DNA of 64,000 bases. Source: Citrus sinensis. Taxonomy: Eukaryota; Streptophyta; Magnoliopsida; Sapindales; Rutaceae. Location of the stretch: positions 20,586,501 to 20,650,500 of the forward strand of contig NC_068561.1 in NCBI RefSeq assembly GCF_022201045.2, written 5' to 3'. The notes under the pieces were generated by a model. It saw only the letters and a list, made by a program, of their open reading frames with translations. It was not told the DNA's origin and did not search any database. The position numbers and the translations under genes were made by a program. The stretch's first letter is position 1; each line of letters starts with the position of its first letter. This document shows, piece by piece, positions 1-12,845 of this stretch.

Positions 1-3000
1 TAATATTATAATTAACTTGTAAATTTTGATTACCCTTAAAAACTTGTCAAATGTAGTAATTAATTCAGTTGGAACTGCTAGTGATTATAACTTTTTATAC
101 GCTTAATTTCTATTTAATTTCATCAACTACACAAACCTCTTTTGCTAAGTAAATAGGTGAGTTAAGACATAAGATAAGTATGACGTGTATCTTGAAAGTA
201 CGTACTAATATTTTTTTAGATAAAAATTCTCGAAGGTATAAAAATGTTTTGTGTTTGATATGACCGTGAGTGAATTGTAATAGGTATTTATGTCTAATAT
301 GACGAAAAATGAGTTTTAAATAGGATTAAACATTTTAGATTGTGGTATGATAGAGTTAATCTAATACAAGTCCTAGCATATATCCGACTAACCATTACTA
401 ATTTAAATTGACTTAATCTATTAATTTAAATTACTAATTTAATAGAGAGTTTTTGAGAAAATCAAATCTATATGCTAAGAAAACAATACAATTTGGAGGG
501 AAAAGAATAGAATTCAAAACCCAAATCCAAAATCAAACAAGAACAATTAATCAACACACGAGGATGAAACCATCAGTAAGTATTTACGACTGAGAGATCA
601 CGTGCCTCCCCAAGCAATCCAGTTAAGAGATTGAGACTTTTATTTATTTGTTCCCTATTTGATGGGTTAATAAGACTGGATTTTTGTCCACAGTGTTTAC
701 GGAAGAAGAGAACCTAGTCCACTGGATTCAGTTTGTGCTCTTCTTATTTAATGGCTTGTTTGGTATGTACTAAAATTCCAAATCCCCAATCACATTCCTA
801 ATTCAAAATCATCTCTTCGTTGTTCGCCAACTGGGCATGTGGCTGGGCAATTTTTGAGAGCATGATTTTGAGATTCAATTTAATATCATCTAGTTGTGCA
901 TTATAAAAGGGGACCATATTTATTGAAGCTTTTAGATGGTCCATGCTGTGGTACTTGTACATATCCATAACAATTTTGAAGTTTCCAAATATTTTAATTC
1001 ATTTATTTAAAGATTGTGAGCCCACATACACAGTAATAACCTAATATGTACAGGGGTACACAATCGTTGTAGCTCATGGCTCTGGGGGAAATATTTCATC
1101 GAGTAATTTGGAGCACAGCAAAAGCTAGCCTCTATTTTTATCAATTGTTCCAATAGCGTCGCATTTGCTAAAAGGGGATGAGAAAAAATTAATAATTTAA
1201 TTTGTGTGAATGACATGACCTACTTCTTGCCAGTTATATAGTAGGAAACTTGTAATTTGCAGGGGGGTCCTTTTGACAAAAATTTGATTGAAGGAACTTG
1301 TACTTCCGAAACACAGTTGAAGTTGATTATTGAAAAGCGAGCTTTTTGTCATGGGACGAGAGGTTTCGAACCCGTGTGGCACTTCCCCATCTCATATTAT
1401 GAGAGTAAGCTTAATGAAAGTGGCACAATATCGACTAGTTTCACCCTGCCCTAAGCTCACCAGAGAACGGCTCCAGTTTCCAACCAGTGTGTGTAGGGCT
1501 TCGCCTAGACCTCTCTTCAATGTTAAGTTCTCGACTAGTAACAAGCTCCATAAACTCAACCTAATTGGCCTACCTGAACACACACCCTTGAAGCATGTCT
1601 CCAACATCAGCACAACTATTATCGATACTAGCGTACAAGGGCATATCTTGAGTGTCACGATTGCGATCCGTGACATTTTACTTTTAAAAGTGTATGTGAA
1701 TGCTATGGACATAAAAATATTAAAATAGTTATATGACGATGGAATTGAAGAGAAGGGCCACCTCATCATGCTCTTTTCTTAGCTCGATATGGAATCCCAC
1801 ATCTTAATCTAGAACACTTGGTAACCACGTGCAACTGTTAAGTTAACGGCCCATAAAGAGGAGTCACTTGAAACTCTTCACTCATGGTTGGATTTTTTGA
1901 ATTAGAATATTAGATACCTAAATATTTTTAGTGATAAATTCTAACACTTGAAATGTGGTGGAATAATTTATGTGGGTTGGACGAAAGGATCAAAGTCTAA
2001 TGGTAATTTCATTCGGGAGAAAAATTAATAAGTTGTATTCTACATTGATTAAAAAGAAAAATCACTCAGGTTTCCAAATAAAGTGAAAACTTCTTACTAA
2101 ATAATTTTTTTTTAATGTTATATACATGTGTATCATAGGCCCAACGGCCCAACCCCACTGTAACATGATTTAAAAATTAAATTATTTAATGAAAATCTTA
2201 AATTAGTGTTACCATTTGGTAAAAACCTTTAAAAGTCAAATTTAATAAACATTATCAACTTACTATACGTGTCAATACCAAGAGAGCCCATCTTCCTTCA
2301 TTCTTTCCCCGGAAGCACCTGCCAGAACCAGATCACAATGAAGTTGTTGCAAGTCTTTGATACTAATTGGTTCAATAAAGGTAAAATGTCTTGGGAATAA
2401 AAGAGATTTAACCTTCAAATGTTGGTTACAAAGGATCGGGCTTGTTACCAATGCCGGTAGCATATTCATTCGTACCACATATGCAAGTGCGCACGTGGTC
2501 TATTGACCTTGTTAATTTGGAATTTATAATTAATTAGCAGAGAAATCCATGATTGAAGAAGCAACCAAATCCATCGTTTGGTCAAATAAGAATGTCCGCT
2601 TAATTAGTAATTTCTTTGCAGTTTCCTTCTCCCAGTGCAAAAGTCCATAAACTCAATTAAACAAAATTGGTCTTTTGTTGAGGGTACAACATCAACAAAA
2701 TTCACATAGAAGAAACAAAAAACAGTTCTTAAGTTGCCATCAGACGAGAGATTAGCTATTGAAAACACATTCTTGGAGTTGGAGGCCCACCTCCAAACAG
2801 AGGCCATCTGTGAAATGGACCACTCTTATCAGTCTGGGGTACCAACTTGTGAGCCCGTTGCATCACGAAACTCACATTGAAAGAGACCATCACATGCTCA
2901 GCTGTGGCTCTGCTTATTTAAACAATTAAATGAAAAAGATCAACGCATCCAAGTCTATTATAACATTACTTCGTACCAATTAAGGCCGTAAGAACGGTAT

Positions 3001-4136
3001 TATATTTGTTTCCCAGGTGTAAACCATGAACTTCAAAATTAGACTTGAAATCATATACCAGGATTTGGATGCACAGTGCAGCCTTTCGATATTCACAAGT
3101 TCTAATAATTGCAATTAGTTGCCCTCAAAATATCTTTCCTTCAAATATGAGAGCAAGTAAAAAGATGAGCCAAAGCAGTAAAGACCTTGTGCCATCCAAC
3201 TACGCTTATGTGCAAGGGTGCTCTGGCAGGGACCCATACAATGGCTGCTGAAATCATAATCCTGCAAGCAGTTGGTCATGTAGCTATCACAATGAATTTC
3301 ATAAAGCTTTCAGTCACCCCATCAATCCAACCAGTAAACACAACTTGAGGAACATTTCAGCTCAAGTGGCTCGCATCCACTATAATTTTGGAATTGACAA
3401 ATCATCAATAGTGATAATTCATCAACTACAAGAAGATTATCAGATTTTGTCCTTAAGCGGCTAAATTTCATAGATGCTACATGCATGCTAGCAACAGTGC
3501 CTCGGCCACTGCTATATTTTGATCCATCGAATGCATAATTTCTGTAGGAACTCTTCAGCATTATCATTCCAATTAAAGCCACCATGAAGATTTGATTTCA
3601 CCCAATAAGGCAATAACACACAAGACTAGACAAAACTTTATCAAACTTTTGGAAACAAACTCAGGAAAATCTAAAGGGTTAAAACAGAAATGGTTATACA
3701 CAATTTCAGCTGTGCTCTTGAAAATAAAATAAAATGAGAAGGTTCCAAAAACATTAGATCAGCACAAAAGATAGGAAACAAGTTCCATCTATGTAAATTG
3801 ACAGGGTAAATGGTCCAATCATATCAACCCCGCACACCTGTATGGTACTCAAAACGGTGAACCAAACTTGGGACTCAGTACCATGTGTAAGCAAGGCCCA
3901 CCTGCTCTTTTCTATTCTCAATGAGATCTTATCTCTCATCCATTTCATAAGGAAAATGACATGTGGTATTGGAGAAAATGAAAAAGAGATGGGAAGTGTA
4001 AATCTCACTCATAAGAAATACAAGACTTACAACGTTGAGATACAAAATTTGTATTATAAATGAAGACGCACTTGATGTGTCATTCATTGACTGCTGCTCT
4101 AAATCTAAAATATTACATTAATGATGGAGTAAAAGA

Positions 4137-4266
4137 GTCAGCTATTTCCTAACAAGCAGCAGTCAATGGTTGATAACGCATATTTAGTTTGTGTTACAAA
4201 AGTCAGCTATTTCCTAACAAGCAGCTGTCAATGATTGCTAATGCATATTTAGTTTGTGTTACAACG
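4137..4266. repeat. 65-bp imperfect tandem duplication
   Basis: Two adjacent units start with GTCAGCTATTTCCTAACAAG at 4137 and 4202, a period of 65 bp. Both end in a shared GCATATTTAGTTTGTGTTAC stretch and differ at a few bases. A short inverted copy of an internal part lies just upstream: CATTGACTGCTGCT at about 4085 pairs with AGCAGCAGTCAATG at about 4157. The block could be a remnant of a small foldback element that was then duplicated. Confidence 0.8.
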
Positions 4267-4487
4267 TTATAAGCACTAGCATTTTAGTGATTCCATTCAA
4301 CAATTAAAGATAAAAATATCAAATTACATAAAATGTTCAAATTTCTTAATTTCCAATCACTGTCATCATAAATTGCCTTATTTACATTTCTAATCATAAG
4401 TAATTAAATGTTTCGCATAACATTCAAGCAATAATGTAATTTATTGACAAGAAAAAAATGCAAATCATTCACCATTGAAATGTATTC

Positions 4488-4512
4488 CACCCCCCCCCCC
4501 CCCCCCCCCCCC
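4488..4512. repeat. Poly-C homopolymer tract followed by poly-A
   Basis: About 25 C residues in a row (one A interrupts near the start) run into nine A residues. The true length is uncertain because long homopolymers are error-prone in sequencing and assembly. Confidence 0.85.
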
Positions 4513-7500
4513 AAAAAAAAATGTCTAGGATAAGCAGCTAGAACAGTGAAGCTGTTGACTGTTGAACTTTTTCTTCTGGTTGAGGACTACTAGCTTAAAA
4601 TCACGACATTCGACTAATATGGTATATAGGATAAATCTAGGAAAAACACTTAGTATTCACATAAAGCTTAACATCCTATAACTAAAATATTTAGGGAAAC
4701 AACTAGAACATTTAAGTTTTCCAATTTTCCTTCATTGCTTTAGTTCTTCTGTTCATTAAAGAATGCCAAAGAAAATAAGTGAGTCATATAATAAACCAAG
4801 CTAAGGTAGAAAATAATTGAGTAATATAACAAACCAAGGTGAGATAGGCCCTACATGCTAATAGAAAGCTCAGAGGATCCTCAAACTAGATAAAACCTCC
4901 AGTCCTAGAAGCATTCAGAAGCCCTTGCACTTGCATGAGAAGATCATACTTTCCATTAGTAATTCTCTTCGAAATGACAGTGCGACTAATAAACAATTGT
5001 AGGTAAAGAACAGGAAAGATCTTACAGTGGTGTCAGACAAATACATTTCAGGTATAAAGATTACCTTCAAATCTCCAAACAAGGCATCCCACAAAACAGT
5101 AAAATTCTTGGTAATGCTCAAAATATCTATGTTAACCTCAAACAGGAATTTATATGCTTACACTCAGCCAAATTTAAGCTTGAAGATGGTTTTCAGATAT
5201 CTGGGTTTGGAGGCGAGCACAAGTTGGGTTAGTACTCAACCTAACCCCACCATGGGGCAAGTTGAGAATTTTCTACCCGTACCATCCCACCAAACCAAAG
5301 TATCGGGTTGTGAAAAATTAAAACTAACCTATCCAAATTATTTTGCTCAACTCAAACCCACCTTGAACTGATCCAAGTGGGTTGATGGGGGTTGACTAGG
5401 TTGCCAAGTTTTTGTCTGCTATCTGGGTTAATATTTCCAACAGAGATGTACCTCAACAAGATATATATGGCCAAGATCAAGTACAACTAGCAAGTTTGGT
5501 CATGGAAGCTAATTAGTATGAATGTACATAATCTGAGTTAGCATTTAAACACTAATAATGATTAAATAACTCAAGTAACAGGTACTATAGAGAATTGACA
5601 AGTAATTAGGAGTATACAGGTAAAATGCTCTTTGGAACTTAATCAACAAAATGTTCCACACAAACTTCATAAAAACAACAGACCTATCCTTCTTTTAAAG
5701 CAAGTATCTTTAAGGCATATAAAGATAACAGAATCCAGCAAAGAGGTAGAATTGACAATCAAAGAAGAGGCTTCCTCCACAAAACGTGACACACACATAA
5801 GTCCATTTTTGACAACTAAAAAGCCAGTGGTCCTTACCAGAACCATTAAAGCACACGAAACAGCAGTGAAGCCTGGAGCATAGATCCCACAAGTCAATAA
5901 CTAGAGAAAGCCATATTTAACTGCCATAGGCATGACGAATATGTAATCACCAAATCATTTGATTAATTCAAGAAAATCTTTATAACACCTGAGAACAATA
6001 AAATTAAACACGACAACTCTATCTTCTGCTCCTCTTATTATTAATTCTTGTATTGCTAGGAGCACAGTTCAGAAGCAGATAAATAATATGAAAGTTATGT
6101 ATTTAAACAATTACAAGTGAGACAGCCAGGATAAAAATGATGAGCAATCAAGAATTAAAGATACCATACAGAGCCTATTACAGAAAATGGAAATAAATTG
6201 AATACAACTTGATGAAATCAGCTTATATTAAATTAAAAAATATATAACCTCCAATAATAGGATTGTTTGAGGGAAATAAGATCATTATTGCCAAATTTGA
6301 GCCCTCTAAAACCATGCTCAATGTTAATCAAACAAACTTACAAATATAATTTAAACCATCAAAAGAGGCTGAGTCAAGGTACTTTGCTCTTTATTCTTGA
6401 CAAACACATACTCTAGATGCTATGATAATGAACAATAAAAAATAAAATTAAAAAATACACTCAGTGTGTGTTATGCACGTTTGATGAAATGATCAACTAG
6501 ATTTAGCATAAAATGCATCTTTTATGGAACATAAATCCAAGAACAAATGTGCCTTTAAAGTATTCATTTAAGTGACACAAACTTTATTCTGTTATGCACA
6601 CAACCAGCAGCACCATCATTTAGAATGCCATCATATCATCAATAACCTTCTTTTAATGATTACCAATTTCTGCAACCTTAATTTAACGAAGGCAATTTCA
6701 AGGAAAATAACACTTTCCACATGCTTTACTGATATTGAAAACCAGAAAAAAAATTACTAGAAAAATTGTTGTAATGACCAATGATAAATGTTATCAAACA
6801 ATGATAGACAGCAACTGGGCCAGAGACATGGTCAATAATAGTTCATGATTAGTTACAGTCATGGATCACTGTCGATATTGATTGTGCCCAAAAATGTTGT
6901 TGATGATTGTAAGGACAAAATGTGGAATCAATAATGTCACAGATCAATAATAATCACTATTGATGGTGGATATTAATAAAATTCACTAACATTGACCAAA
7001 ATGATGATGATTGAATGGGAACAACAATGACCACCAGCGGTTATTTGGCAACTATAAGAGTTTCTAATACAATTTCAAAAATAGGTTGTATATTGGCAGA
7101 AATCTGACTGGAATTTAAGCATTGATATTTCGTTGACTCTGAAATATTTATTTCCCACGTAGCACCAGAAAAAAACAAAATATAAGAAATGTTCTCTCAT
7201 GCAAATCAGTTAGAGTGAAATAAACAGAACATTAATTCTATTTATTTTACCATTTCCCTTACCACCACTGCTGCCGCCACAGCCAACATCACCAAAGCGC
7301 AAAACCATTAGACTTCACTAATCCTACATCCCAGTTATAATCACTAACATTTTATGCCACTCAACCCATTGGAACTCAAAAAAACTCATCTACAAAGAAA
7401 ATCGAGAAACAACACAATTCCCATCCATGATGCTTTAATCCTATAGTGGCGTTTCTCATACAAATGGTAGTTTTCTAACTAATAATTTTATGATTACAAG

Positions 7501-9033
7501 GCGATTGAAATCTAAATATTTCACAAGCTTCAACATATATATTTAGGAAAGTCTTGAAAAGGAGAAAATTTCAGTCCCTAATGCTAGGTTCTCCACTCAT
7601 ATCACACAATATCAAGTTCTAAAACTTTAAACGGTAAGTGGCAGATATGTACAAAAAATAAGCAATTCAGCTGAAAAGCTACCAGTCATTTTCTGAGAAG
7701 ATGCTCTCACACAGCTTAGGGAATTGAAACCACAAACAAGTTTTCGACCTTAGGGATTTATCAATAGTTTGCAACTAACCCCAAAAAGACATTTGTTGAT
7801 GAGTGTTTTTATAAAACTTAGCTTAAGATCTATTTCTGTTATACTAGGAAATCCTCTTGGTCTCACTAGCTGGTCAGTGAGTTTGGACCTCTCACCTCCT
7901 GGTTGGAAATCAAGAGTATTACCCATTGAGCCAACCTAAGATTAATATGAAGATCTGCTACTGGCATGTTCTTCATTTTTCCGTGTAACCAACTATGTTC
8001 TGGAACTATAACACTTGAGGGGCTTTAGGCTATTCAAAACCCATTTAGTAGCAGGTTTCCATTAAGCATCTATGAAGCCATATTGTTTCTTTATAGACGA
8101 ACCCATTCAAAAAGAGTTGCTAGAGTTGGATTTTGGAATGCACATTGATGTAGAAAATCTTCTCATCAGTCAGTTTCCTGTTTTGAAGATATCGTGACAG
8201 AAGCCCACCATCACAATTACCGAAATATCAACTCTCATCCTGATTCTTTTGAAAAAGAACTCTAAGAAATTTCTTTTAGTTGCTCATTCTAGAAGGCACT
8301 TCAAAGCATTGGTTCCGAGCATCACACATACAATCATACTCAATTCGATGGAAGGTAATTTCTAACTATAATTCCGTAGCTCCTAATTGTAAAACCCATG
8401 TCGATGAAGGATACCCTATTCCCACATATCTCACACACAGGTAATGGGTTTCATGCTCTCCAAACTGTCCAGAAACATTTCCTGATTGGTGTCTGCAAAA
8501 ATAATGAATCACAAACCAGATAAACTTTGGAGTACCTCCCCTCATTCTCAACCATAACCGCAACCATTTCCTAAATAATTCATGGTGAAATATGAATGCC
8601 AACCCAGGAAATACAATCAAGCAAGAAAGTACATTCCAAGTCCACCTTCTATCGTTCACCTACACTCAAGAGACCAATTAAGTGTCATTTGTCTTGTGGA
8701 TCCACATACCGTGCGCTTCTTGCTAACAAATAAGGAGCTGTGATCCTAGGTCCCCAACTCAGGGCAGATAGAACTTCTAAAAACCTGAACTTTTTTATTT
8801 CACTAGTCCACAGATTTCATGTATACATTCCCTAGATCCAAAAATGAACTAATCATTAGTTTTCAATTCAGGCACATAACAAAATATTGAATGGAAGAAA
8901 ACATTAAAGGAATGAACTTTGTAGGGCACATGATATAGGTTATAAAAAGAATTAAACTGAACTAAATTTTAATATTGATAATCACCTGAAATGTATACAG
9001 AACAGGAACATTATCAACATATGAAAGAAACTA

Positions 9034-9915
9034 TCAACATTCAAGCAGTTCTAAACCATGCAAGACATTAGCGTACTTTTGGAGCTCATACTCGTTTCCA
9101 AAATGCTTATCTTTAATCTTCAAGAACGCATGCAATGTCAGCAGGCTATCCGATCCGGCTTGGTGGCTCTTCCCAACGACCCGCTCCACACCCAATGCCT
9201 TGCAAACCCGATCCAATCCCCCATATAAGCACGTACAAAACCTAATCAAATGCTTCACATCATATACTTTCTCCCCAAAAAACACGCCCACTCGAGTCAC
9301 AAACTCACTCAATTTCTCAGGCAAGACCCGCTGTGTCAAGCATTTAACCAAATACCCGAAATCATAGGCGCTGTGGAAGGTCACCCATGTAACGTCCTTG
9401 TTTAATACAAGCCCTGACGACATCAACAATTCAGCAAATCTTACCGAGTCGATTCCAAATTCACGATTCTTTTCAAAATCAATACCTTGTCGTTTCAACA
9501 GCTCAACCGAATCGAGAGCGTGGGCGTGACGCGCGATATCGAAGTCCTTAAAATTGAACTCCCAAATATAATACGTAGAACCCGACCCGAGGTCCGGAAG
9601 ATTCCCTTCCTCGTCCGATAAGGTTAAACCTATTTGGATCAGATTTAACAGATCCACATTTGCCTTGAGTCCATTGTAATTCGCAGCCGGGTCACGGTGA
9701 CGGATGTTCGAATCGGGTCGGACCACGACGCCAGGGAACTCCGTGTCCATTGAGATTATCGGATATCTGTCAATTAAAGCTCTGATCCTTTCGAACTCGG
9801 AGATCAAGTTAAACTCAAATACCTCTCGGATCAAGATCCGAGGCTTCGGAGGCTGCGGCGGCGGTACGTCTGACATGGCAAGAAATCTTGTCGGATCCTG
9901 ATCCAATTGATTCAA
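9034..9915 (-). CDS. CAF1: CCR4-associated factor 1 (CAF1/POP2) deadenylase
   Basis: Single-exon gene of 293 residues. It belongs to the DEDDh family of 3'-5' exoribonucleases, which shorten poly(A) tails as the CAF1 subunit of the cytoplasmic CCR4-NOT complex and so control mRNA decay. The catalytic set is visible: Asp57 and Glu59 in SMDTEFPG, Asp185 in HSAYDFGYL, and His251 and Asp256 in SHQAGSDSLL. The catalytic domain covers nearly the whole protein, and length fits plant CAF1 proteins of about 270-300 residues. The reading frame opens at 9915, but a second Met (residue 14, MSDVPPP) is an equally plausible start because the first 13 residues are not conserved-looking. Plant CAF1 genes are commonly intronless and stress-inducible; that is family knowledge. 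A TATA-like sequence lies about 110 bp upstream. Confidence 0.95.
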   Translation of the reverse strand: MNQLDQDPTRFLAMSDVPPPQPPKPRILIREVFEFNLISEFERIRALIDRYPIISMDTEFPGVVVRPDSNIRHRDPAANYNGLKANVDLLNLIQIGLTLSDEEGNLPDLGSGSTYYIWEFNFKDFDIARHAHALDSVELLKRQGIDFEKNREFGIDSVRFAELLMSSGLVLNKDVTWVTFHSAYDFGYLVKCLTQRVLPEKLSEFVTRVGVFFGEKVYDVKHLIRFCTCLYGGLDRVCKALGVERVVGKSHQAGSDSLLTLHAFLKIKDKHFGNEYELQKYANVLHGLELLEC

Positions 9916-10025
9916 TTCTTGAAAAGGCTTTAATTTTATTTTTTTTTTAGATTTTTTTTTTTAATAATTTCTAGGGTTTGGTCTCGAGTTAGAGGAAATT
10001 CGCAGGAAGCGAAGAGACTACTTTT

Positions 10026-10033
10026 TTTATAAA
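10026..10033 (-). promoter_or_regulatory. Probable TATA box of the CAF1 gene
   Basis: On the minus strand this reads TTTATAAA inside CTCTCTTTATAAAAAAAG, about 110 bp upstream of the CAF1 start codon. A CT-rich stretch flanks it, as is common in plant core promoters. Confidence 0.5.
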
Positions 10034-10039
10034 GAGAGA

Positions 10040-12845
10040 TGGCGACGTTGGGGGTGGTGGGCCGGTTTAATTTTCAAAAGAGGTAATTTGGGGTAAATAG
10101 TAACTTATGTTTTGTGGTGAGGGAGGGTATAAATGTAGTATTGCGATAAGTACAAGTAAATGAAGCGTTGATGTGCGGTGTTTTTGCCACTAATCCACTG
10201 GGTGCCTGTTTTTAATATTGTTATTCTTGCGCGAATTCGGGAGGAGGAGGTGGAGTGGAGCCCACAATTCTCGATGTCGAATTACGCTAATGCCGGTGGC
10301 TATCTGAGTGGGTTGTTCGGCTCTTTTTGGGTTTTTCAGCTTCGAGTAATTATGCTGATTGGTTGCAACTAGAATCCAAAAGAAGTTAAATAGCAGACTG
10401 CAGGCTAGGTGTTTGTTAAATTGATTGACTGAGGATTTATGCAATTGGGTTAATAATGTTTGAAATGAGATAAAGATATATAACAAAATGTTTGATATAT
10501 AGTTCTTACATTGGACAAAAGCTATGCTACCCTCTTTATATTTGTATTTGCATGAAATGAAACATCTCCTTGTTTTTTTACCTTTAAATTAATCAAAATT
10601 TGGTCTAGTCGTGATAGAGTTGGACATGTGATAAAACCTTCAATGACGTAAAATAACAACCAGTACTAATATGTTATTTAAGTGCATCACCTAAATTTGT
10701 GTTATTATCTTTCAATAGTGTTAAGAAGTGTACGACGGTTCACATAATATAAGATATTTTACCATCTTCTATTTAATTGTCTCTCTCTTTTGTGGGGTTT
10801 TTTTTTTTCTTTTTCAGAATTATGAACAAGATGATTCAATTTTGGTTGGAATTTTTTAATAATAAAGAAAATAGAATTTTCTACAATTTAAAAATTATTC
10901 TGAATTCCATTAACGAAGAGTGTGGTAGACCCAAAAACGAAAAAAAAAAAAAAAGAATAAAAAAAAAAATTTTTTTTGCCATTTAAAATGTATGAAAAGC
11001 GGCAGAATGGCCACTTGCGGATGCTTTTAGATGTTATATGTAATAAATTCATAATCCTGTTCAAACATGCAATGAATGCATGCAAGAGCCAAATTTTAGA
11101 ATATTGACCAATCCGCTCCTTCAGTGATAAAGGAGTTTTTGGGATAGTGGAGTAAAATTTATACTAATAAATTAAAAATTATATGCCAGTTAATAAAAAA
11201 AAATTAACACTCATTAAACATTGAAAAAGAAAAATTACAAGTATGATGTTTAAATATTATAAAAGGTACATATGACAATTAATAATAGGGTCAGTCTACC
11301 TTGCAGATTATATAACTTATCAGATTATACTCACGGTCATGCCGTTGGATCCAAAAACCAAATACCTCTATAAACACTAACTAAAACAGTGAGCTAAAAT
11401 GTTGTGGGCAAAGCCGCTGAAGAAAGTGCTTGAGAAGCGATAACTTTCGTTTGTTTTTGTTCTCTTTAACTAAAAAAAAAATACTTCTGTTGTTTCGTAA
11501 CGTGAAAACGCATGCGGTTGTAAGCTCGTTTTGTTGTGTTTTAAGATAGGGATGAACAAAAACAGTGAGGTGTCAGCGAGTCACTTGATAGGAAAGAACG
11601 AAATTCGATGACGAAATTGAGAGCGGATAAGGTCGAAGCAAAAGTAAAAGTCCGGCGATGCCGCGGCGGAACCTGTTATTATTTGTGGCGACTTGTTTTG
11701 AGTTTACACATACAATATGCATATGCAAAGCGTATTTTTAGAACTGCCTTGGCATCATCTGGTCATATTCAAGCTTATTTTCAAACTTTTCATCTTAAGT
11801 CATTGTCGGTCGATTGTCACAAAGCCTTCAATCCGGTGACTTTGACACGATAGACCCAAATAAGTAAATGACTAATGAATTATGAATTCCAACTTATGAT
11901 TGAAACTGAGTCATATAATTTTCAAACCGTACACGTTTTGAGAGAGCCAAATTACTGCCCTCTGTTTACTTTTTATCATCATGGAGCCAACTCAAATAAT
12001 AGTGATCAGCTGCATCATATCCCATTGGGGGATCAGTGTTACGGATTCCACAGTCCCCCAAAATGAGAGCTCCCCACACACACCCACTGGACCAGCCTCT
12101 CAACTCAAATAAGCATACACATCAATGTAATAGGGTCCTGTAAGTTACAGTGTCAGTAACTTGCAATGACCCCACGCATGCACAAGTCAAATAAACTCAC
12201 TAAAATTTGACAAAAGATTCTCTGAGTCGCCTTCATGAAAAATAAATTTTGGGCAACAATGAATAGAATGGCAATTCGCTTTCAATCAAATTGAGGCATG
12301 TAATAAGCTGGCAATTGGTCAATTAAAGTACCCTCATCCATATCAACTGGGACAAAAATCTTACTACATTCAGAACATAAACACGGTACTAGTAGTATGC
12401 CACTTAGGCATGATGTTCCATGGCACATTACAGGAATAGGAAGGCTCATGCTTGCCAGTAGCATTCTGTAGCAATGTCTAAAGCAACAATTTTAATAATG
12501 CAAGCATCCAGTGGAGGGGGCGGAAGGAAAAAAGGAAAAAAAAAAAAGAAGAAAAGACTTCTATACAGAAGCGCAATTAGACCTTAAATACTACTAATGA
12601 TGGATTTTTCTTTTTTTAAATATTTGACACACAGAAAATCCCATTAATCAAACAGCATCCTTCCATTACAGTTTGAAAAAAGAAAAAGAAAGAGACAAAA
12701 CGATGATGAAGCCATGGAGATGTAATTGGAAAAGGCCCTTTCAGGCATTTCCTTCTATGTTCTTAACATCAACACAGGAATACAATCTATATATTGCATA
12801 TTGTAATATGCAATAAGCCCCATGATACCTATATGATCTTAGAAG
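10040..12845. other. Intergenic region between CAF1 and the UEV gene
   Basis: AT-rich sequence with A/T homopolymers around 10798 and 10940-10970. The first part is CAF1 upstream sequence. The part from about 12.2 to 12.85 kb lies downstream of the leftward UEV gene and probably includes its 3'UTR. A 60-codon open frame at 12282-12464 (-) is Cys-rich but matches no family I know. No RNA gene seen. Confidence 0.5.

Larger units (their letters stand above)
1..9033. other. Intergenic region, no supported gene
   Basis: No reading frame here has a recognisable domain or a coherent exon series. The sequence is AT-rich with scattered homopolymers. It holds a 65-bp tandem duplication (4137-4266), a long poly-C run (about 4488-4512), and a short segment near 7870-7940 whose wording resembles the degenerate ends of old retroposons. 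The part just below 9034 is probably the 3'UTR of the CAF1 gene, which is transcribed leftward. Untranslated or non-coding RNAs cannot be excluded from sequence alone. Confidence 0.6.

Noticed and set aside
1330..1400. GGTTTCGAACCC, similar to a tRNA B box
   Set aside because: No A box at the right distance and no cloverleaf can be drawn; not a tRNA gene.
3754..4008. Minus-strand frame with VCGVDMIGPF, faintly like an integrase core
   Set aside because: Only a few residues fit and nothing around them continues the domain; probably chance or a remnant too small to support.
5200..5420. Open frame with GTTGGGTT/CAACCC-rich wording
   Set aside because: The wording looks like an old degenerate repeat with short inverted pieces; no coding signal or clear element ends.
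12282..12464. Cys-rich 60-codon minus-strand frame downstream of UEV
   Set aside because: No recognisable family, no clear splice partner, and it lies where the UEV 3' flank is expected.
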